Assembly: GCA_026239495.1 (NCBI GenBank)
Contig: CP110830.1
Span: 2,108,001 to 2,172,000 of the forward strand
Source: Spiroplasma phoeniceum
GTDB lineage: Bacteria > Bacillota_I > Bacilli_A > Mycoplasmatales > Mycoplasmataceae
Reading direction: 5' to 3'
Length of the DNA: 64,000 nt
Shown in pieces: positions 30,632 to 42,023 of this stretch. The notes below the pieces were generated by a model. The model made no database searches and was not told the origin of the DNA. It saw only the letters and a program-made list of their open reading frames with translations. Position numbers and translations under genes: made by a program. Numbering within the stretch: the stretch's first letter is position 1; the number at the start of each line of letters is the position of its first letter.

Positions 30632-32056
30632 ATGAAGAGAAAGTTAGAGAAAATTACTCTGCGTGAAGTTGATTTTGCGCAATGATATACTGATATTGTT
30701 TTAAATGCTGATTTAATTGCCTATGGACCAGTCAAGGGAACAACTATTTTTAAACCTTATGGATATGCAATTTGAGAAAATATTCAAAAAATTTTAGATG
30801 CTGAATTTAAAAAAAATAATGTAAAAAATGTTTATTTTCCTTTACTAATTCCAAAAACTATTTTTAATAAAGAAAAAGAACATATTGAAGGGTTTTCACC
30901 AGAAATTGCAACAGTAACAAAAATTGGAGATAAATTCTTAGATGAAGAATTATATATTCGACCAACATCAGAAGTTCTTTTTGGAACATTTTTTAGTAAA
31001 GAAATCCAAGGTTATCGTGATTTACCACTGTTATATAATCAATGAGTTAATGTTTTGCGTTGAGAAAAAACGACCCGTCCGTTTTTACGTACAAGTGAAT
31101 TTTTATGACAAGAGGGGCATACAATTCATAGTTCAAAACAAGAAGCACAGCAATTTACTTTAAAAATTTTAGATATTTATGCTACTTTTGCAGAAAAAAC
31201 TTTATTATTACCTGTGATTAAAGGGCAAAAAACAGAACGTGAAAAATTTGCTGCAGCAGAAGAAACTTATACGATCGAATCATTAATGTATGATGGTCAA
31301 GCTTTACAATGTGGGACTAGTCATTATTTTGGTCAAAATTTTTCTAAAGCACTTGATATTAAATTTTCAAATCAAAAAAATACTTTAGAATATGCTTACT
31401 CAACGTCGTGAGGGGTTTCAACGCGTTTAATAGGGGGGCTTATTATGACACATAGTGATGATAATGGACTAGTATTGCCACCGCAAATCGCACCAATTCA
31501 AATTATGATTTTACCAATTAATAATGATAATGATGAGCAATTATCTGCAGTTGAGCAACTACAAAAAAAATTGCACAAATATCGTTGTGAAATTGATCAA
31601 TCAGACAAAGGTTTTGGGTTTCGTGCAGCTAATGCGGAAATTAAGGGAATTCCATTGCGAATTGAAATTGGAGCTCGTGATTTAGCACAGCAACAAGTTA
31701 CAATTGCTCGGCGTGATACTTTTGAAAAAATTACTTTTTCCTGAACAGAGGTTGAAAAAGTAGTTTCTGATTTATTAGATCAAATTGCAACAAATTTATA
31801 CCAAAGAGCTTTGGATAATCGTCGTCAACGGACAAAAAAAATCGATAATTATTCAGATTATAAAAAAAATTTAGCAAAAATGAATGGTTTATTTTTAGTG
31901 CCGTTTTGTGGTCGCGTTGAGTGCGAAGATACAATTAAAGCCGAAACACAAACAACATCACGTTGTATTCCATTTGATGTGCCAACAATAAAAACAACTT
32001 GTTTTTATTGCGGACAACCAGCAACTAATTTAGTTTATTTTGCGCGAGCTTATTAA
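30632..32056 (+). CDS. proS: Prolyl-tRNA synthetase (archaeal/eukaryotic-type, short form)
   Basis: 474 aa. Class II synthetase: motif 1 in [22 protein letters not shown], motif 2 in [23 protein letters not shown], motif 3 in [19 protein letters not shown]. An anticodon-binding domain and a C-terminal zinc-type region ([10 protein letters not shown]) follow. The compact form without an editing insert is usual in mollicutes. Many Trp are TGA. Start ATG 30632 lies three bases after the preceding stop. Confidence 0.96.
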
Positions 32057-32080
32057 TAACAAGGAGGTATCCTTTTATTT

Positions 32081-32650
32081 TTGATAAATTTCAACTGTAA
32101 AGGGTTTTTTTATTTGTTTAATCAAAATTTTATTGAAGAGCCATTAGCAGTTTATAATTCTTTTCAGTTTGCTTCTAATAATAAAATTAATTTAGCATTA
32201 GATTTAACAATTCCTTTATTTGATTTTGATAATGGTGATAATAGTAAATCATATGCTTTTTATGTTCGTCCTAATATTGGCAATTTAAAACCATAGTTTA
32301 CTCAAAATGGTGAATTAACAACAGCATATAAAAGTGACCACAAACCAAACACCAAATTGCTTACTGTTTAAAAAAATGTTTTTTTCAATTTAATTTTAAT
32401 TTTTCAATGTTAAAATTATATTTAAATATTAATAATAAAAAAAATGTCAAATCACAACGGAATTACGAGCAACATCTAGTTCAATAATTTTAAAAATATC
32501 ACAAACACAAGTAAAATACTCAAAATGAGGAAAATTTATTATTTCAGCCCAGTGTTTTGATATGAATAAAACAAATAAAATTAGTTTAGTTATTAATGAA
32601 CCTAGTCTTTGGGACAATGATTTAGTAACAAAAAATTATTATCAATAATT
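32081..32650 (+). pseudogene. Remnant of an unidentified gene, probably a surface or exported protein
   Basis: Three open pieces remain: 32081-32296 (FNQNFIEEPLAVYNSFQFAS...), a short continuation after its TAG (FTQNGELTTAYKSDHKPNT), and about 32466-32648 (SSSIILKISQTQVKYSKW...NEPSLWDNDLVTKNYYQ). Alternating polar and hydrophobic residues with many Asn and Tyr suggest a beta-rich extracellular protein. I recognise no family. An AAGGAGG site at 32061 precedes it. Confidence 0.35.
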
Positions 32651-32750
32651 TTATTTAAATTTTAATTATAATAAGGGCTTTCTTAAACAAACAAAAAAAT
32701 TATTCGGAATCCTTCAATATAAAAATTACAATGAAAAACAAAAAAATATT

Positions 32751-33718
32751 AGACTTCTTGCGTAACCTATTAAAAAATTGCAAATATTTTTAAAAAGACA
32801 CTAATATAAAAATATAATTTTAATTAATTATGTTTTTTATTTAAAAATTTAATATTTTGCCACAACAAAAAATGAATTTATTATTTAAATTCTTTAATTT
32901 TAAATAAATCTTCTATGCTAACTGAAAATTATAAACTGAAGCAATTAAATTAAATCTTAAACTAAATCGTTTTCTTCGATTACGATATTTTTCTGTAATA
33001 ATTTTAAATTTTTTAAGAATAGCAAAAATATTTTCAATAATAATTCTCATTTTTGAAACTATTCTATTACGTTGTTTTTGTACTTTATTTAAAGGGTTTT
33101 TCTTTGTTTTTTTTGTAGGTATTAGAACATTATTGTGAATTTTTTTAATTCCTTGACAACCACTATCAACTATTAATTTGGTATTTTTTAAAATTGAGAT
33201 TTTTGATTCTTTAAATAAAGCATAATCATGTTTTTTTCCAAGCAAAAAACTTGTTGCAATAATTTTTTTGGTTTCTTGTTCGATAATTACTTGTGTTTTA
33301 ATAGTGTGTTTTTTCTTTTTACTAGCGAGTTGTTGAAAATCAGAGTGTTTAATTAAAATATCTTCAATTCACTTGATATTGCGATAAAAACTAGATTCAC
33401 TAATATCAAAACTTTTATCAAGATTAAAATAAGTCCGATATTCTCGTCAATACGATAAGGTCGTCAGTAGCCGATTTTCTAGTGATAATTTATTAGTTTT
33501 GCCACCTTTTTTAAATTTTTCTATTTCAGCTACTTGTAAAATATTTAACATTTTATTAAAAGTAGCTTTTTTGCTCCGGTTAATCGCAATAATTATTTAT
33601 CATTAATAAAATTAAATTTATCAAATTTCATAATTTTAATTTTCTATAATTTCTATTTTAATTTAAAAATATTTTATAGGAATTTTAAAATAATTAGATT
33701 AGGTTATGCAAGAAGTCT
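32751..33718 (-). mobile_element. IS5-family element, subtype B, copy 4, internally deleted
   Basis: 968 bp, about 107 bp shorter than full copies. Termini AGACTTCTTGC and GCAAGAAGTCT remain, with ATT on both sides (32748-32750 and 33719-33721). The missing part covers the region of the first catalytic Asp (IIIDVTE) and the A-run. Left and right flanks are not parts of one recognisable gene. Confidence 0.88.
32913..33631 (-). pseudogene. IS5-family transposase, subtype B copy 4, first Asp deleted
   Basis: From MKFDKFNFINDK at 33631; jumps from FQQLAS to KKKKHTIKTQ at about 33320, losing the IIIDVTE block. Keeps VDSGCQG and RIIIENIFAILK. It cannot act alone. Confidence 0.8.
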
Positions 33719-34275
33719 ATTATAAATAATAATACCAGTTTTTCCAATTCAACCCTGTTCAAATGCAATAATATATTTTAATTTATTTGTTTTATTTTTT
33801 TGTCAATTTATAATATTTTTTATCCATCGGAAGATAAATCTAAAATATCGTTAATTTTGTAATTTTGCACATAAGAAGCAATAACATCTAGTTTATTTTT
33901 AAATAAATTTAAGTACATTTTGGCTCATTTTAAACATTGCGAATAATAATGATTTTTATGATGTGAAATACAACAATTAACAGGTTTACAATTAACTCAA
34001 TCAAATGATGTTGTTATTTCATTTCAAGTTTTATTAATATACAAACTTTTATATTCTGTCATTTATCTATACTCCTTAATTCTTTTTATTTATTGCTCAA
34101 ATTTCTAATTAATATCATTTGCCGTTACTTGATAAGCTCGTAGCATTAATTCTTGTAATTTACTTTCAATTTTTTTATTGTGTTTTTTTTGTACTACAAC
34201 ATCTTGCTTTTTTATATTGTTTAAAAGACTTATAATTTGCTTTCATCAAATATTTTCCTTTCTGTAAAAAAATAT
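33719..34275 (-). pseudogene. Prophage copy 4: fragment of the 94-aa gene and RuvC-like gene
   Basis: On the minus strand from 34062: MTEYKSLYINKTWNEITTS, matching 46070-46354, then the start of the RuvC-like gene up to TGIIIYN, where the IS at 33718 cuts it. A stop and substitutions (the motif IAIDPAG reads IAFEQGW) show it is dead. Upstream (34100-34275) lies a reading frame KQIISLLNNIKKQDVVVQKK...LQELMLRAYQVTANDIN, an otherwise missing first gene of the prophage. I cannot name it. Confidence 0.65.
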
Positions 34276-34278
34276 AAC

Positions 34279-35356
34279 AGACTTCTTGAATAACCTAATC
34301 TAATTATTTTAAAATTCCTATAAAATATTTTTAAATTAAAATAGAAATTATAGGAGATTAAAATTATGAAATTTGATAAATTTAATTTTATTAATGATAA
34401 AGAATTATTGCGATTAACCGGAGCAAAAAAAGCTACTTTTAATAAAATGTTAAATATTTTACAAGTAGCTGAAATAGAAAAATTTAAAAAAGATGGCAAA
34501 AATAATAAATTATCACTAGAAAATCGGCTACTGACGACCTTATCGTATTGACGAGAATATCGGGCTTATTTTAATCTTGCTAAAAGTTTTGATATTAGTG
34601 AATCTAGTTTTTATCGCAATATCAAGTGAATTGAAGATATTTTAATTAAACACTCTTATTTTCAACAAATCGCTGGTAAAAAATAACTAATAAATGATTA
34701 TTTTAATGATAAAACTATTATTATTGATGTTACAGATACCCCAATGCAACGCCCAAAAAAAAGACAAAAACAATATTATTCTGGTAAAAAGAAAAAAACA
34801 GACCATTAAAACACAAGTAATTATCGAACAAGAAACCAAAAAAATTATTGCAACAAGTTTTTCGATTGGAAAAAAACATGATTATGCTTTATTTAAAGAA
34901 TCAAAAATCGCAATTTTAAAAAATACCAAATTAATAGTTGATAGTGGTTGTCAAGGAATTCAAAAAATTCACAATAATGTTCTAATACCTACAAAAAAAA
35001 CAAAGAAAAACCCTTTAAATAAAGCGCAAAAACAACGTAATAGAATAGTTTCAAAAATAAGAATTATTATTGAAAATATTTTTGCTATTCTTAAAAAATT
35101 TAAAATTATTACAGAAAAATATCGTAATCGAAGAAAACGATTTATTTTAAGATTTAATTTAATTGCTTCAATTTATAATTTGCAGTTAGCATAGAAGATT
35201 TATTTAAAATTAAAGAATTTAAATAATAAATTCATTTTTTGTTGTGGCAAAATATTAAATTTTTAAATAAAAAACATAATTAATTAAAATTATATTTTTC
35301 TATTATTGTTTTTTTACAAATATTTGCAATTTTTTAATAGTTTACGCAAGAAGTCT
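34279..35356 (+). mobile_element. IS5-family element, subtype B, copy 5
   Basis: 1078 bp, ends AGACTTCTTGA and GCAAGAAGTCT. Flanks are AAC on the left and AAT on the right, so the duplication has changed or flanks recombined. Confidence 0.88.
34366..35194 (+). pseudogene. IS5-family transposase, subtype B copy 5
   Basis: An in-frame TAA at about 34685 (AGKK-stop-LINDYF) and an added A at about 34795 break the frame, though the slip site is A8. VDSGCQG and RIIIENIFAILK are intact. Confidence 0.78.
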
Positions 35357-35437
35357 AATAAATAAAATTTTATAACTCTTTTTTATTAATACTTACTAAA
35401 ATGGGTGCAGTCTAAAACTACTTTCTAAAAATTTGTG

Positions 35438-36442
35438 TTATATTTTATTTTTTAAATAACCATTTGTTAAAATTTCTTTTAAATTTTCATATGTTGTTTC
35501 AATCATATTTTTGACAGCTTCATCGGTATAAGAACCTATATGTGGTGTAATAATTACTCGTGGATATAAGGTAAGTAATTTATTTTTCAGATTATCTCGT
35601 GTTTTATTTTCATTAAAATCCCGGAAAAAAACATCACCTTCATTTTCTAATACATATAATACGACACCCTTTAAATGATTTGACTTAACAGATTCATAAA
35701 CCGCTTCACTATCCATTAGTTGACCACGCGCTGCATTAATTAACGCTGCCCCCGGTTTCATTTGTGCTATAAATTCTTTATTAAAAAAATGATAATTTTG
35801 GCCTTTAATATATGGACAATGTAATGAAACTAAGTCTGATTCTTTAAGCAAAGTATTTAAATTAGTATATGTTAAAACTTCTCGCACACTATCATTTTCA
35901 TAAATATCATATCCTAATACTTTATCTCCCATTCCATGTCAAGCCTTTGCTGCTTAACATCCAATCCGACCAGTTCCAATAATTCCAATTGTTGAATTAC
36001 GAATTTCTTTTGCAAACATAAAATCATCAACCTTAAAATTTGTTTGACGTTCATTATTAGCCATATAAAATAAATTACGTAAAAAAGCATTTCCCATTGC
36101 TACCGCTAATTCGCTAATTACATTAGGCTAATATCCTGGTACATAAGATATTTTAAAACCTAATTCGTGTGCTTTTATTAAATCAATATGGTTATAACCA
36201 ACTGTTATTGTTAACAAATATTTAATCCCATATTCTTGCATTTTTAATAAATTTTCTTCATAAAAATCACAATTTGTACGAACCATCACTGCTTGATGTC
36301 CTTTAACTGTGGCAATATTATCTTTTGTTAAATATTCTTCAATTAAAGTCAACTCATAACAATATTTTTCATTTAGTTTTTCAAAAAATTGTCGCTATGT
36401 TTTCCAAACGCCATAACAAACCATTTGAATTTTTATATTCAT
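35438..36442 (-). pseudogene. ldhA: D-lactate dehydrogenase (D-2-hydroxyacid dehydrogenase), three nonsense codons
   Basis: 335 codons from MNIKIQMVCYGVWK to TAA 35438, the normal length and without any frameshift. NAD-binding motif GIIGTGRIG, catalytic-region motifs INAARGQLMD and ITPHIGSYTDEAVKNM (His). Stops: TAG near 36395, TAG near 36128 (VPGY-stop-PN) and TAA near 35954 (GRIGC-stop-AAKAW). The family converts pyruvate to D-lactate with NADH. It follows the AEC permease by 12 bases, so the pair formed an operon for organic-acid turnover and export. Confidence 0.85.
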
Positions 36443-36454
36443 TGTTATTTTATC

Positions 36455-37663
36455 CTAATATGTAAATAATGTAGTTGCCCCAATTGCTGTCATAATAATT
36501 ACTCAGAATGGTAACGAAATAATTGAAAATAAATTTGAAAATAATTTTAAATTACTTACTAACATTGGTTGTTTTTTATATCTTATTGAATATGCCACAA
36601 TAACAGACGCTGGTGGTGCTTCCAACATAATGACAATAACAGTCGGGCCAACTGAATCTAATTTTCATACTCCTTGTTTTTTCTTTTCCATTCACATCAA
36701 AAATTATTGCCAAAACTAATCTAATAATTGGTGCTAGTATAACTTTCATAATCATTCCATATAAGACTTTTTTATCTTGCATTGCTTCACGAAATTTCCC
36801 TTTTGCTAAAGTCATTACAATTGCTAATCATGCTAATTGTGTACATAATCCTTCTAATGTTTTTTTATTTTAAATAATGGTGAAAATAATCGACCACTGC
36901 CAATTTTATTTTGATCATGAAAAATTTCAATTCCTGGAATTAATTGTGTTACTCAAAAGATAAATCCAATAATTGTTGAAATTAAAATTGGATTAACAAA
37001 AATTTGTTTTAAATTTGCCTTTACGGTTGCCAATTTTTTAGCTCGTATTTCCGCTCTTACTTGTGCATACCCCGTAGGATCTATTTTCGCATCGACAATT
37101 GTTTCTGCTGTTGTTTCAACTGCTGATGCTAATTGTCCTTGCGCAGGTTTACTCATAACAATAAATCCTAATTAATATAAAAATACTCGATAAGGAATAT
37201 TAAAGATATTAGCTGATAATTTTGCTTGTCCGGCGTCAAATAAAGCTGTAACAACTGGAATTCCGAAGAAAGTAGTTGATGCAAAAACTGTACACATCGC
37301 TAACTTATCACGAACATCTTGCTCATATTTAATATAAAAATATTTTGCTACAATTTCTAAAATAATATAAAATAAAAACCCGACTAATAAAATTGCTGCT
37401 TATGTTTTAACTTGTTAAAATGTTGTATCAGCCATAAAACCATCAAATGCTAAACATGGCAATATAACAACCATGACAATTTTAATGAAGGCAGCTTATC
37501 AATCTTTTTTAAAGGTTCCACGTTTTGTTAAAAACCAACATAAAAAAAACACAAACATGGTTACAATAATTGCGCTTTAAAAACCCCAAGCTTTTAAAGT
37601 ATCAAGGACTGCTGTACCAACATTCGCTTGTAAATATAAATGCGTTCTATTTTTTCCTTTCAT
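36455..37663 (-). pseudogene. AEC-family (auxin efflux carrier/malate permease-like) transporter, decayed
   Basis: From MKGKNRTHLYLQANVG at 37663. It has about ten hydrophobic segments and the family pattern of two five-helix halves. Multiple TAA/TAG stops (near 37580, 37498, 37416, 37400, 37170, 36870) and frame changes near 36690 and 36830 show it is dead. The last piece reads DSVGPTVIVIMLEAPPASVIVAYSIRY, which is typical of AEC carriers. Related carriers move malate or other carboxylates. It heads the operon with the dead D-lactate dehydrogenase. Confidence 0.7.
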
Positions 37664-37948
37664 AGTTTTAAATAATATCTAGATGTACTTTTTGTGCTAT
37701 TAATATTATAATCAATTACTAAACAAAATAACATAAAAAATGAAAAATTTTGGTAAATTCAAGGTTTAAAATCCTAAGGAGAAAAATATTTTGAAATTAG
37801 AGATATAAGTTACATAGTAATTTAATTTGTAATTATGGTATAATACTAAAATGAATTATATAAAATATAATATTGTATAAATAAGTTAAAATGTATAAAT
37901 TATTAAAGTATAGTAAAAATTTAAAAATAATAATTATCACTTTAATTA

Positions 37949-39272
37949 CACAGCTTCAAATAACTGAGAATTATTTTTTTAATTTAAAATGCTTTTTAAT
38001 TCAAATTGAATTGGAAGCATTTTTAATTTTAAAACCCTTCTATAATTATTATACTCAATAATATAATTATCTATCATATTTTTTAGCTCATTAAAATTTT
38101 TGTATTTTGTTATATTTTTATTTTCTGTTTTTAAAATTGAAAACCAATTTTCAATAGGTGAATTATCTAAACAATTTCCACATCTAGACATACTTATAGC
38201 TACTCCATAATTTATTAATAAATCAAAATATGCATGTGAAGTAAAATGAATGCCTTGATCAGAATTAATTATTAATTGACCAGGTTTTATTTTTCGATTA
38301 ATTAAGCTTTGTTTTAAACAATTAATTACTCAATTTACTGTTGACCTTACTGTTAGTGAGTATCCAACAATTGCAGTACGAAATAAGTCTTTAATAGCAA
38401 ATAAATATACTTATTCTGAGTATATTTTAATTATTGTAATATCAATTGATCATTTTTGATTCATTTGATTAGAATGAAAATTACGTTTAAGTAAATAGGG
38501 GTATTTTTTATGTTCATATAACATATTATTAAAATGTTTAATTCGTTTTTTATTTTTAATTCTAACTTCAGAACATATTTGTAATATCTTCATATAACGA
38601 TATACAGTACTTGCTGATATTTTTATTTTTTGTTCTTTAAAATCAAGATTTATTTGTTGATGACCTTTATTTTTATTGTTTTTTCAAATTATTTTAATTA
38701 TTTCTAATATATTGTAATCAGTTTTTCATTCATATTTTTCATGAATATTTTTATATTTATTTCATGTATCATATGAAATGCATAATATTTTTAAAAATCA
38801 TCTTAATGGTAAGATTGAGTTGTTATTTAATTTGTTTTTAATAAAATCAATTTTTTTCTAATATTCATCTTTGTTTTTGTTTTTGAAAGAGATTCAAGCT
38901 TTTTTAAAATATTATTTTCTGCTTTTATTTGTTCATTTTCTTTTATTAATAAATATATAGTTTAATCATGCGGATTATTAAAAATTGGCATTTTTTTAAT
39001 ATATGTTAGTTTATCAAATTTTTTATCTTTATTGAAAACATTAATTCACCTAGAAATAGTTGCAGTACTTATTTCATATTCTTTAGATATTAAAGATATT
39101 GATTTATTATATTCGTAATATTCGTTAATAATTTTAGTTTTAAATTCAATATCATGGTCTTTTGACCCTTTAGTTTTACCCTTTGCCATATAAAAAATGT
39201 TTCTCTTAACTTTATATATTTAATAATAACCTAGAAAAGTTTTTTATTTCATATTCTCAGTTAAAAGAAACA
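37949..39272 (-). mobile_element. IS3-family (IS150-like) element
   Basis: About 1.32 kb. The imperfect terminal repeats are AATGTTTCTTTTAACTGAGAAT (first gene side, split here as AATGTTTCTT then TTAACTGAGAAT) and CAGCTTCAAATAACTGAGAAT. It carries orfA and orfB in overlapping frames. It sits inside or next to a second IS3-family copy whose 3' end it cuts near 39275. Fragments of the same element are at 6739-6822 and 17796-17935. Confidence 0.8.
37979..39191 (-). pseudogene. IS3-family transposase orfA/orfB with two nonsense codons
   Basis: orfA starts at 39191 (MAKGKTKGSKDHDIEFKTKI), with HTH (SLISKEYEISTATISRWI) and a leucine-zipper-like stretch (ENEQIKAENNILKKLESL). A TAA splits it (NNPHD-stop-TIYLL, possibly from TGA Trp). 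orfB carries the rve core: WSIDITII (Asp), INSDQGIHFTS (Asp), SPIENWFSILKTE (Glu), with one TAA (IYSE-stop-VYLF). The catalytic triad is kept but the frame is broken. Confidence 0.82.
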
Positions 39273-39274
39273 TT

Positions 39275-40425
39275 GTAAACATAATTTGAAACAATGTTCA
39301 TAATATTACTAAAATTAAGACTGTTTCGTTTATATAATAAAAAAGATTCATTTTTAAATGAACTGAATCAAGTTTCACAAGTATCATTATCTGGTGAATT
39401 ACCACGGCGAGATATCGAAATAATAATTTCCATTTTTTCACACAATTCTTTTCATTGCGGCGATGTATATACGTAGCCTTGATTTGAATGAATTATTAAT
39501 TTTTTGGGACGTCCTGTATAATTTCAAGCTGATATTAAATTCTTAAAACTCAAATTAGCCTCAGAATGATTTGATAATTTTCAATCTATTATTTCACCAT
39601 TGAATAAGTCACGGATAATTGATAAATATACCTCGCTATTATTAGTAGGTAAATATGTTATATCTGTCACTCATTTTTTGTTTGTTTCAGATGTAACAAA
39701 ATCTCGTTTTAAGATATTGGGGAGTCTTATGGGGCCTGATTTAAAATAATTTGGTTTTATTTTTTTCCGAATAGACTTAATTTTTAATATTTTCATATAG
39801 CGATAGACTACTCATTTGTTAACTTTGATATTTTTATATTTTTCTAACAAAATCGTAATAATTGGTTGCCCATAAACACCTTTAAATTTATTAAATATTT
39901 CAAGTATTATTTCTGCTAAAACAAAATTATATTTTTTATAAATAGGTTTCCCTTTTTTAATCCATAAGTAATAACCTTGTCTAGTAATACCTGATTTTCT
40001 AGATAGAAAATCAACAGAATAATATGCTGATAATTTATTTACTGCGAAGAACTTTTCTTTAATAGTCTTCACCTCATACTTTTTTAATGCAAAATGTAAT
40101 TTAGCAATCTCTTCTAATTCAGAGCGTGACATTTTTTTGACATCATTTGAGTCAATTGTTAAAATACTAATTCTTTTTTTTTGTCTTTTGTTTACTTTGA
40201 GATCCACTACCACATTCTAGGTTATCAAAATTGTCTTGTGCGTCTACACGTCATCTATTTATGGTAAATTTGGCTATGTTATATATTTGAACTGTTAGTT
40301 TAATGCCATTTAACTCAGCAAATGTTAAAATTTCTATTTTTTCATTTTTGTTCTATTGTTTTGCTATAAGAAAATAACATTCTTTGAATAAAATTATATA
40401 ATAGAAAATGTTTGTCTCTTTTTTC
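39275..40425 (-). pseudogene. Second IS3-family transposase, 3' truncated
   Basis: orfA fragment ILTFAELNGIKLTVQIYNIAKFTINRW ends near 40180 at an A9-G run, where a -1 slip would enter orfB (KKRISILTIDSNDVKKMSRSE). orfB has an HTH_21-type region (RQGYYLWIKKGKPIY) and rve motifs WVTDITYLP (Asp), IIHSNQGYVYTSP (second Asp is Asn) and NDTCETWFSSFKNE (Glu). The lost Asp and the missing C-terminus show it is dead. Confidence 0.75.
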
Positions 40426-40472
40426 TGTCAATTTTATTTTAGATTTTCAACAATTGTTAATCTTTTTCTTTT

Positions 40473-41159
40473 TTATAATTCAATTAAAACTTTAATAACT
40501 GGCCCCATTGTTGTTGTGATAGCAATATTCTTAATATATGATCCCTTAACAGCTGCTGGTTTTGCCTTACGAATTGTTTCATAAATTACATCATAATTAG
40601 CTTTTAAATCTTCAACTTTAAATGATGATTTTCCAATAATTGAATGAATGTTTCCATTTTTATCAACACGATATTCAACTTTCCCTTTTTTAACATCACC
40701 AATTGCTTTAACAACATCTGGAGTAACTGTTCCTGTTTTAGGGTTTGGCATTAATCCTTTTGGCCCTAATAATTTTCCAATTTTTCCTAATTCTGTCATA
40801 ATATCTGGTGTTGCGATAACAACATCATAATCAAATCAGTTTTCTTTTTGAATTTTTTCAATTAAATCTTTACCACCAACAAAATTAGCACCCGCTGCTT
40901 TAGCATCAGCTTCCTTGCTATTTGTTAAAACTAATATTCGTTGTGTTTTTCCTGTTCCTTTTGGCAACACAACAGCTCCACGAATTTGTTGGTCAGCATG
41001 ACGTGGATCAACGTTTAAATTAAAGGCAACTTCAACGGTTGAGTCAAATTTTGTTGTTGCAGTTTGTTTTGCTAGTTCAATTGCTTCTGCAATTGGGTAT
41101 ACTTTATTTTTATCAACTAATTCAGCAACTTTATTATATTTTTTACCAAATTTTGCCAT
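40473..41159 (-). CDS. rplA: 50S ribosomal protein L1
   Basis: 228 aa, normal length. Signature [18 protein letters not shown] and GKLLGPKGL. It forms the L1 stalk and in many bacteria represses its own L11-L1 message. One TGA Trp ([15 protein letters not shown]). Two bases separate it from rplK. Confidence 0.98.
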
Positions 41160-41161
41160 TC

Positions 41162-41596
41162 TTAGTTTTTTTCCTTCTTACTTGGCATACCTTCAACAAC
41201 AATCCCCATGTTACGAGCAGTTCCTTCAATAATATGCATTGCTGTTTCAACATCATTTGCGTTTAAATCAACAAGTTTATATTCCGCAATTTTGCGAACT
41301 TCATCAGCTGAAATTGTTGCTACCTTTTCATCTTTTACCTTTGCTGATCCCTTTTGGATTTTTGCTGCTTTTTTTAATAAAATCGCCGATGGTGTTGTTT
41401 TTAATTCAAATTTAAATGTCTTATCATCAAAAGCAGTAATAACAACTGGAACAACATCACCCATTCGTTCTTTTGTTGCATCATTAAACTGTGTACAAAA
41501 TTGAGGCATATTAATTCCTAATGAAGCTAATTCTGGCCCTGGTTTTGCTTTTCCTGCTTGAAATTCTAATTTTGCAATTCTTGTAATTCTTGCCAC
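41162..41596 (-). CDS. rplK: 50S ribosomal protein L11
   Basis: 144 aa from a GTG start at 41596, chosen because AGGAGGAAA lies 7-15 bases upstream and the family begins MARI/MAKK. An in-frame ATG further upstream would add 22 unlikely residues. Motifs: [22 protein letters not shown] and the C-terminal [18 protein letters not shown]. It forms the GTPase-associated centre with 23S rRNA. Confidence 0.97.
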   Translation of the reverse strand: MARITRIAKLEFQAGKAKPGPELASLGINMPQFCTQFNDATKERMGDVVPVVITAFDDKTFKFELKTTPSAILLKKAAKIQKGSAKVKDEKVATISADEVRKIAEYKLVDLNANDVETAMHIIEGTARNMGIVVEGMPSKKEKN

Positions 41597-41702
41597 GAGC
41601 AATTTCCTCCTTTTAATTAAATTCTCGCTGTGGTCCAAACGTAATGTTACCATCACTACCACATTTAAGCATATTCTAAATAATAGAATAAATGCCTAAT
41701 TA

Positions 41703-41730
41703 ATTATAACAATAAAAAAATAAAAAACAA
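41703..41730 (-). promoter_or_regulatory. Promoter of rplK-rplA
   Basis: On the minus strand TTGTTT (41725-41730), 16-base spacer, TATAAT (41703-41708). A leader of about 100 bases precedes the GTG; it could hold the L1 binding site, but I cannot show it. Confidence 0.7.
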
Positions 41731-41739
41731 CTTTTTTTG

Positions 41740-42020
41740 ATTCAATAATACTACATGTTGAGGCAATTGTACTAGTAATTACAACTGAAATAGCGCTAAG
41801 AAAGGCAATGGTGGAGGCAAGAGGGGGGGGGGTAATAACGAAAGACCTGCTGAAATTCATAAAACACTAGCAGTTAAAACAAATAATTACTATAATCTGT
41901 TAACACATTAAAATTGTTATTAGAATGCGAACGATTACGTAGGCGCCCTGTACGATGAACCGGCAAAAAACAATTATTGTGAGATTGTTTTTTTATTTTT
42001 ATATTAAAAAACATAAATTT
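41740..42020. other. Gene-free stretch with a G10 tract and unusual GC-rich patches
   Basis: No intact gene. A G-run of about ten bases lies at 41822-41831 in a purine-rich context, and a GC-rich patch (ACGTAGGCGCCCTGTACG, about 41937-41955) stands out. Short open frames on both strands end within 40 codons. A hairpin AACAAT/ATTGTT followed by T7 (about 41969-41997) is a likely plus-strand terminator. Probably debris at the edge of prophage copy 2. Confidence 0.45.
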
Positions 42021-42023
42021 ATT

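Noticed and set aside
35357-35420. About 60-bp match between the DNA beyond two IS5-B ends (35357 and 25615) as a further mobile element
   Set aside because: Shared stretch ends with GCAGTCTA in both, but no inverted partner or duplication is visible; it may be an old IS remnant, not enough to call.
41597-41662. Upstream extension of rplK from an ATG
   Set aside because: The GTG at 41596 has a strong ribosome binding site and matches the family start; the extension is promoter leader.
41900-41990. Minus-strand reading with VHRTGR, like motif VI of DEAD-box helicases
   Set aside because: Only this short motif fits; the neighbouring residues do not, no other helicase motif is nearby, and the patch is GC-rich in a gene-free zone. 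Likely chance.
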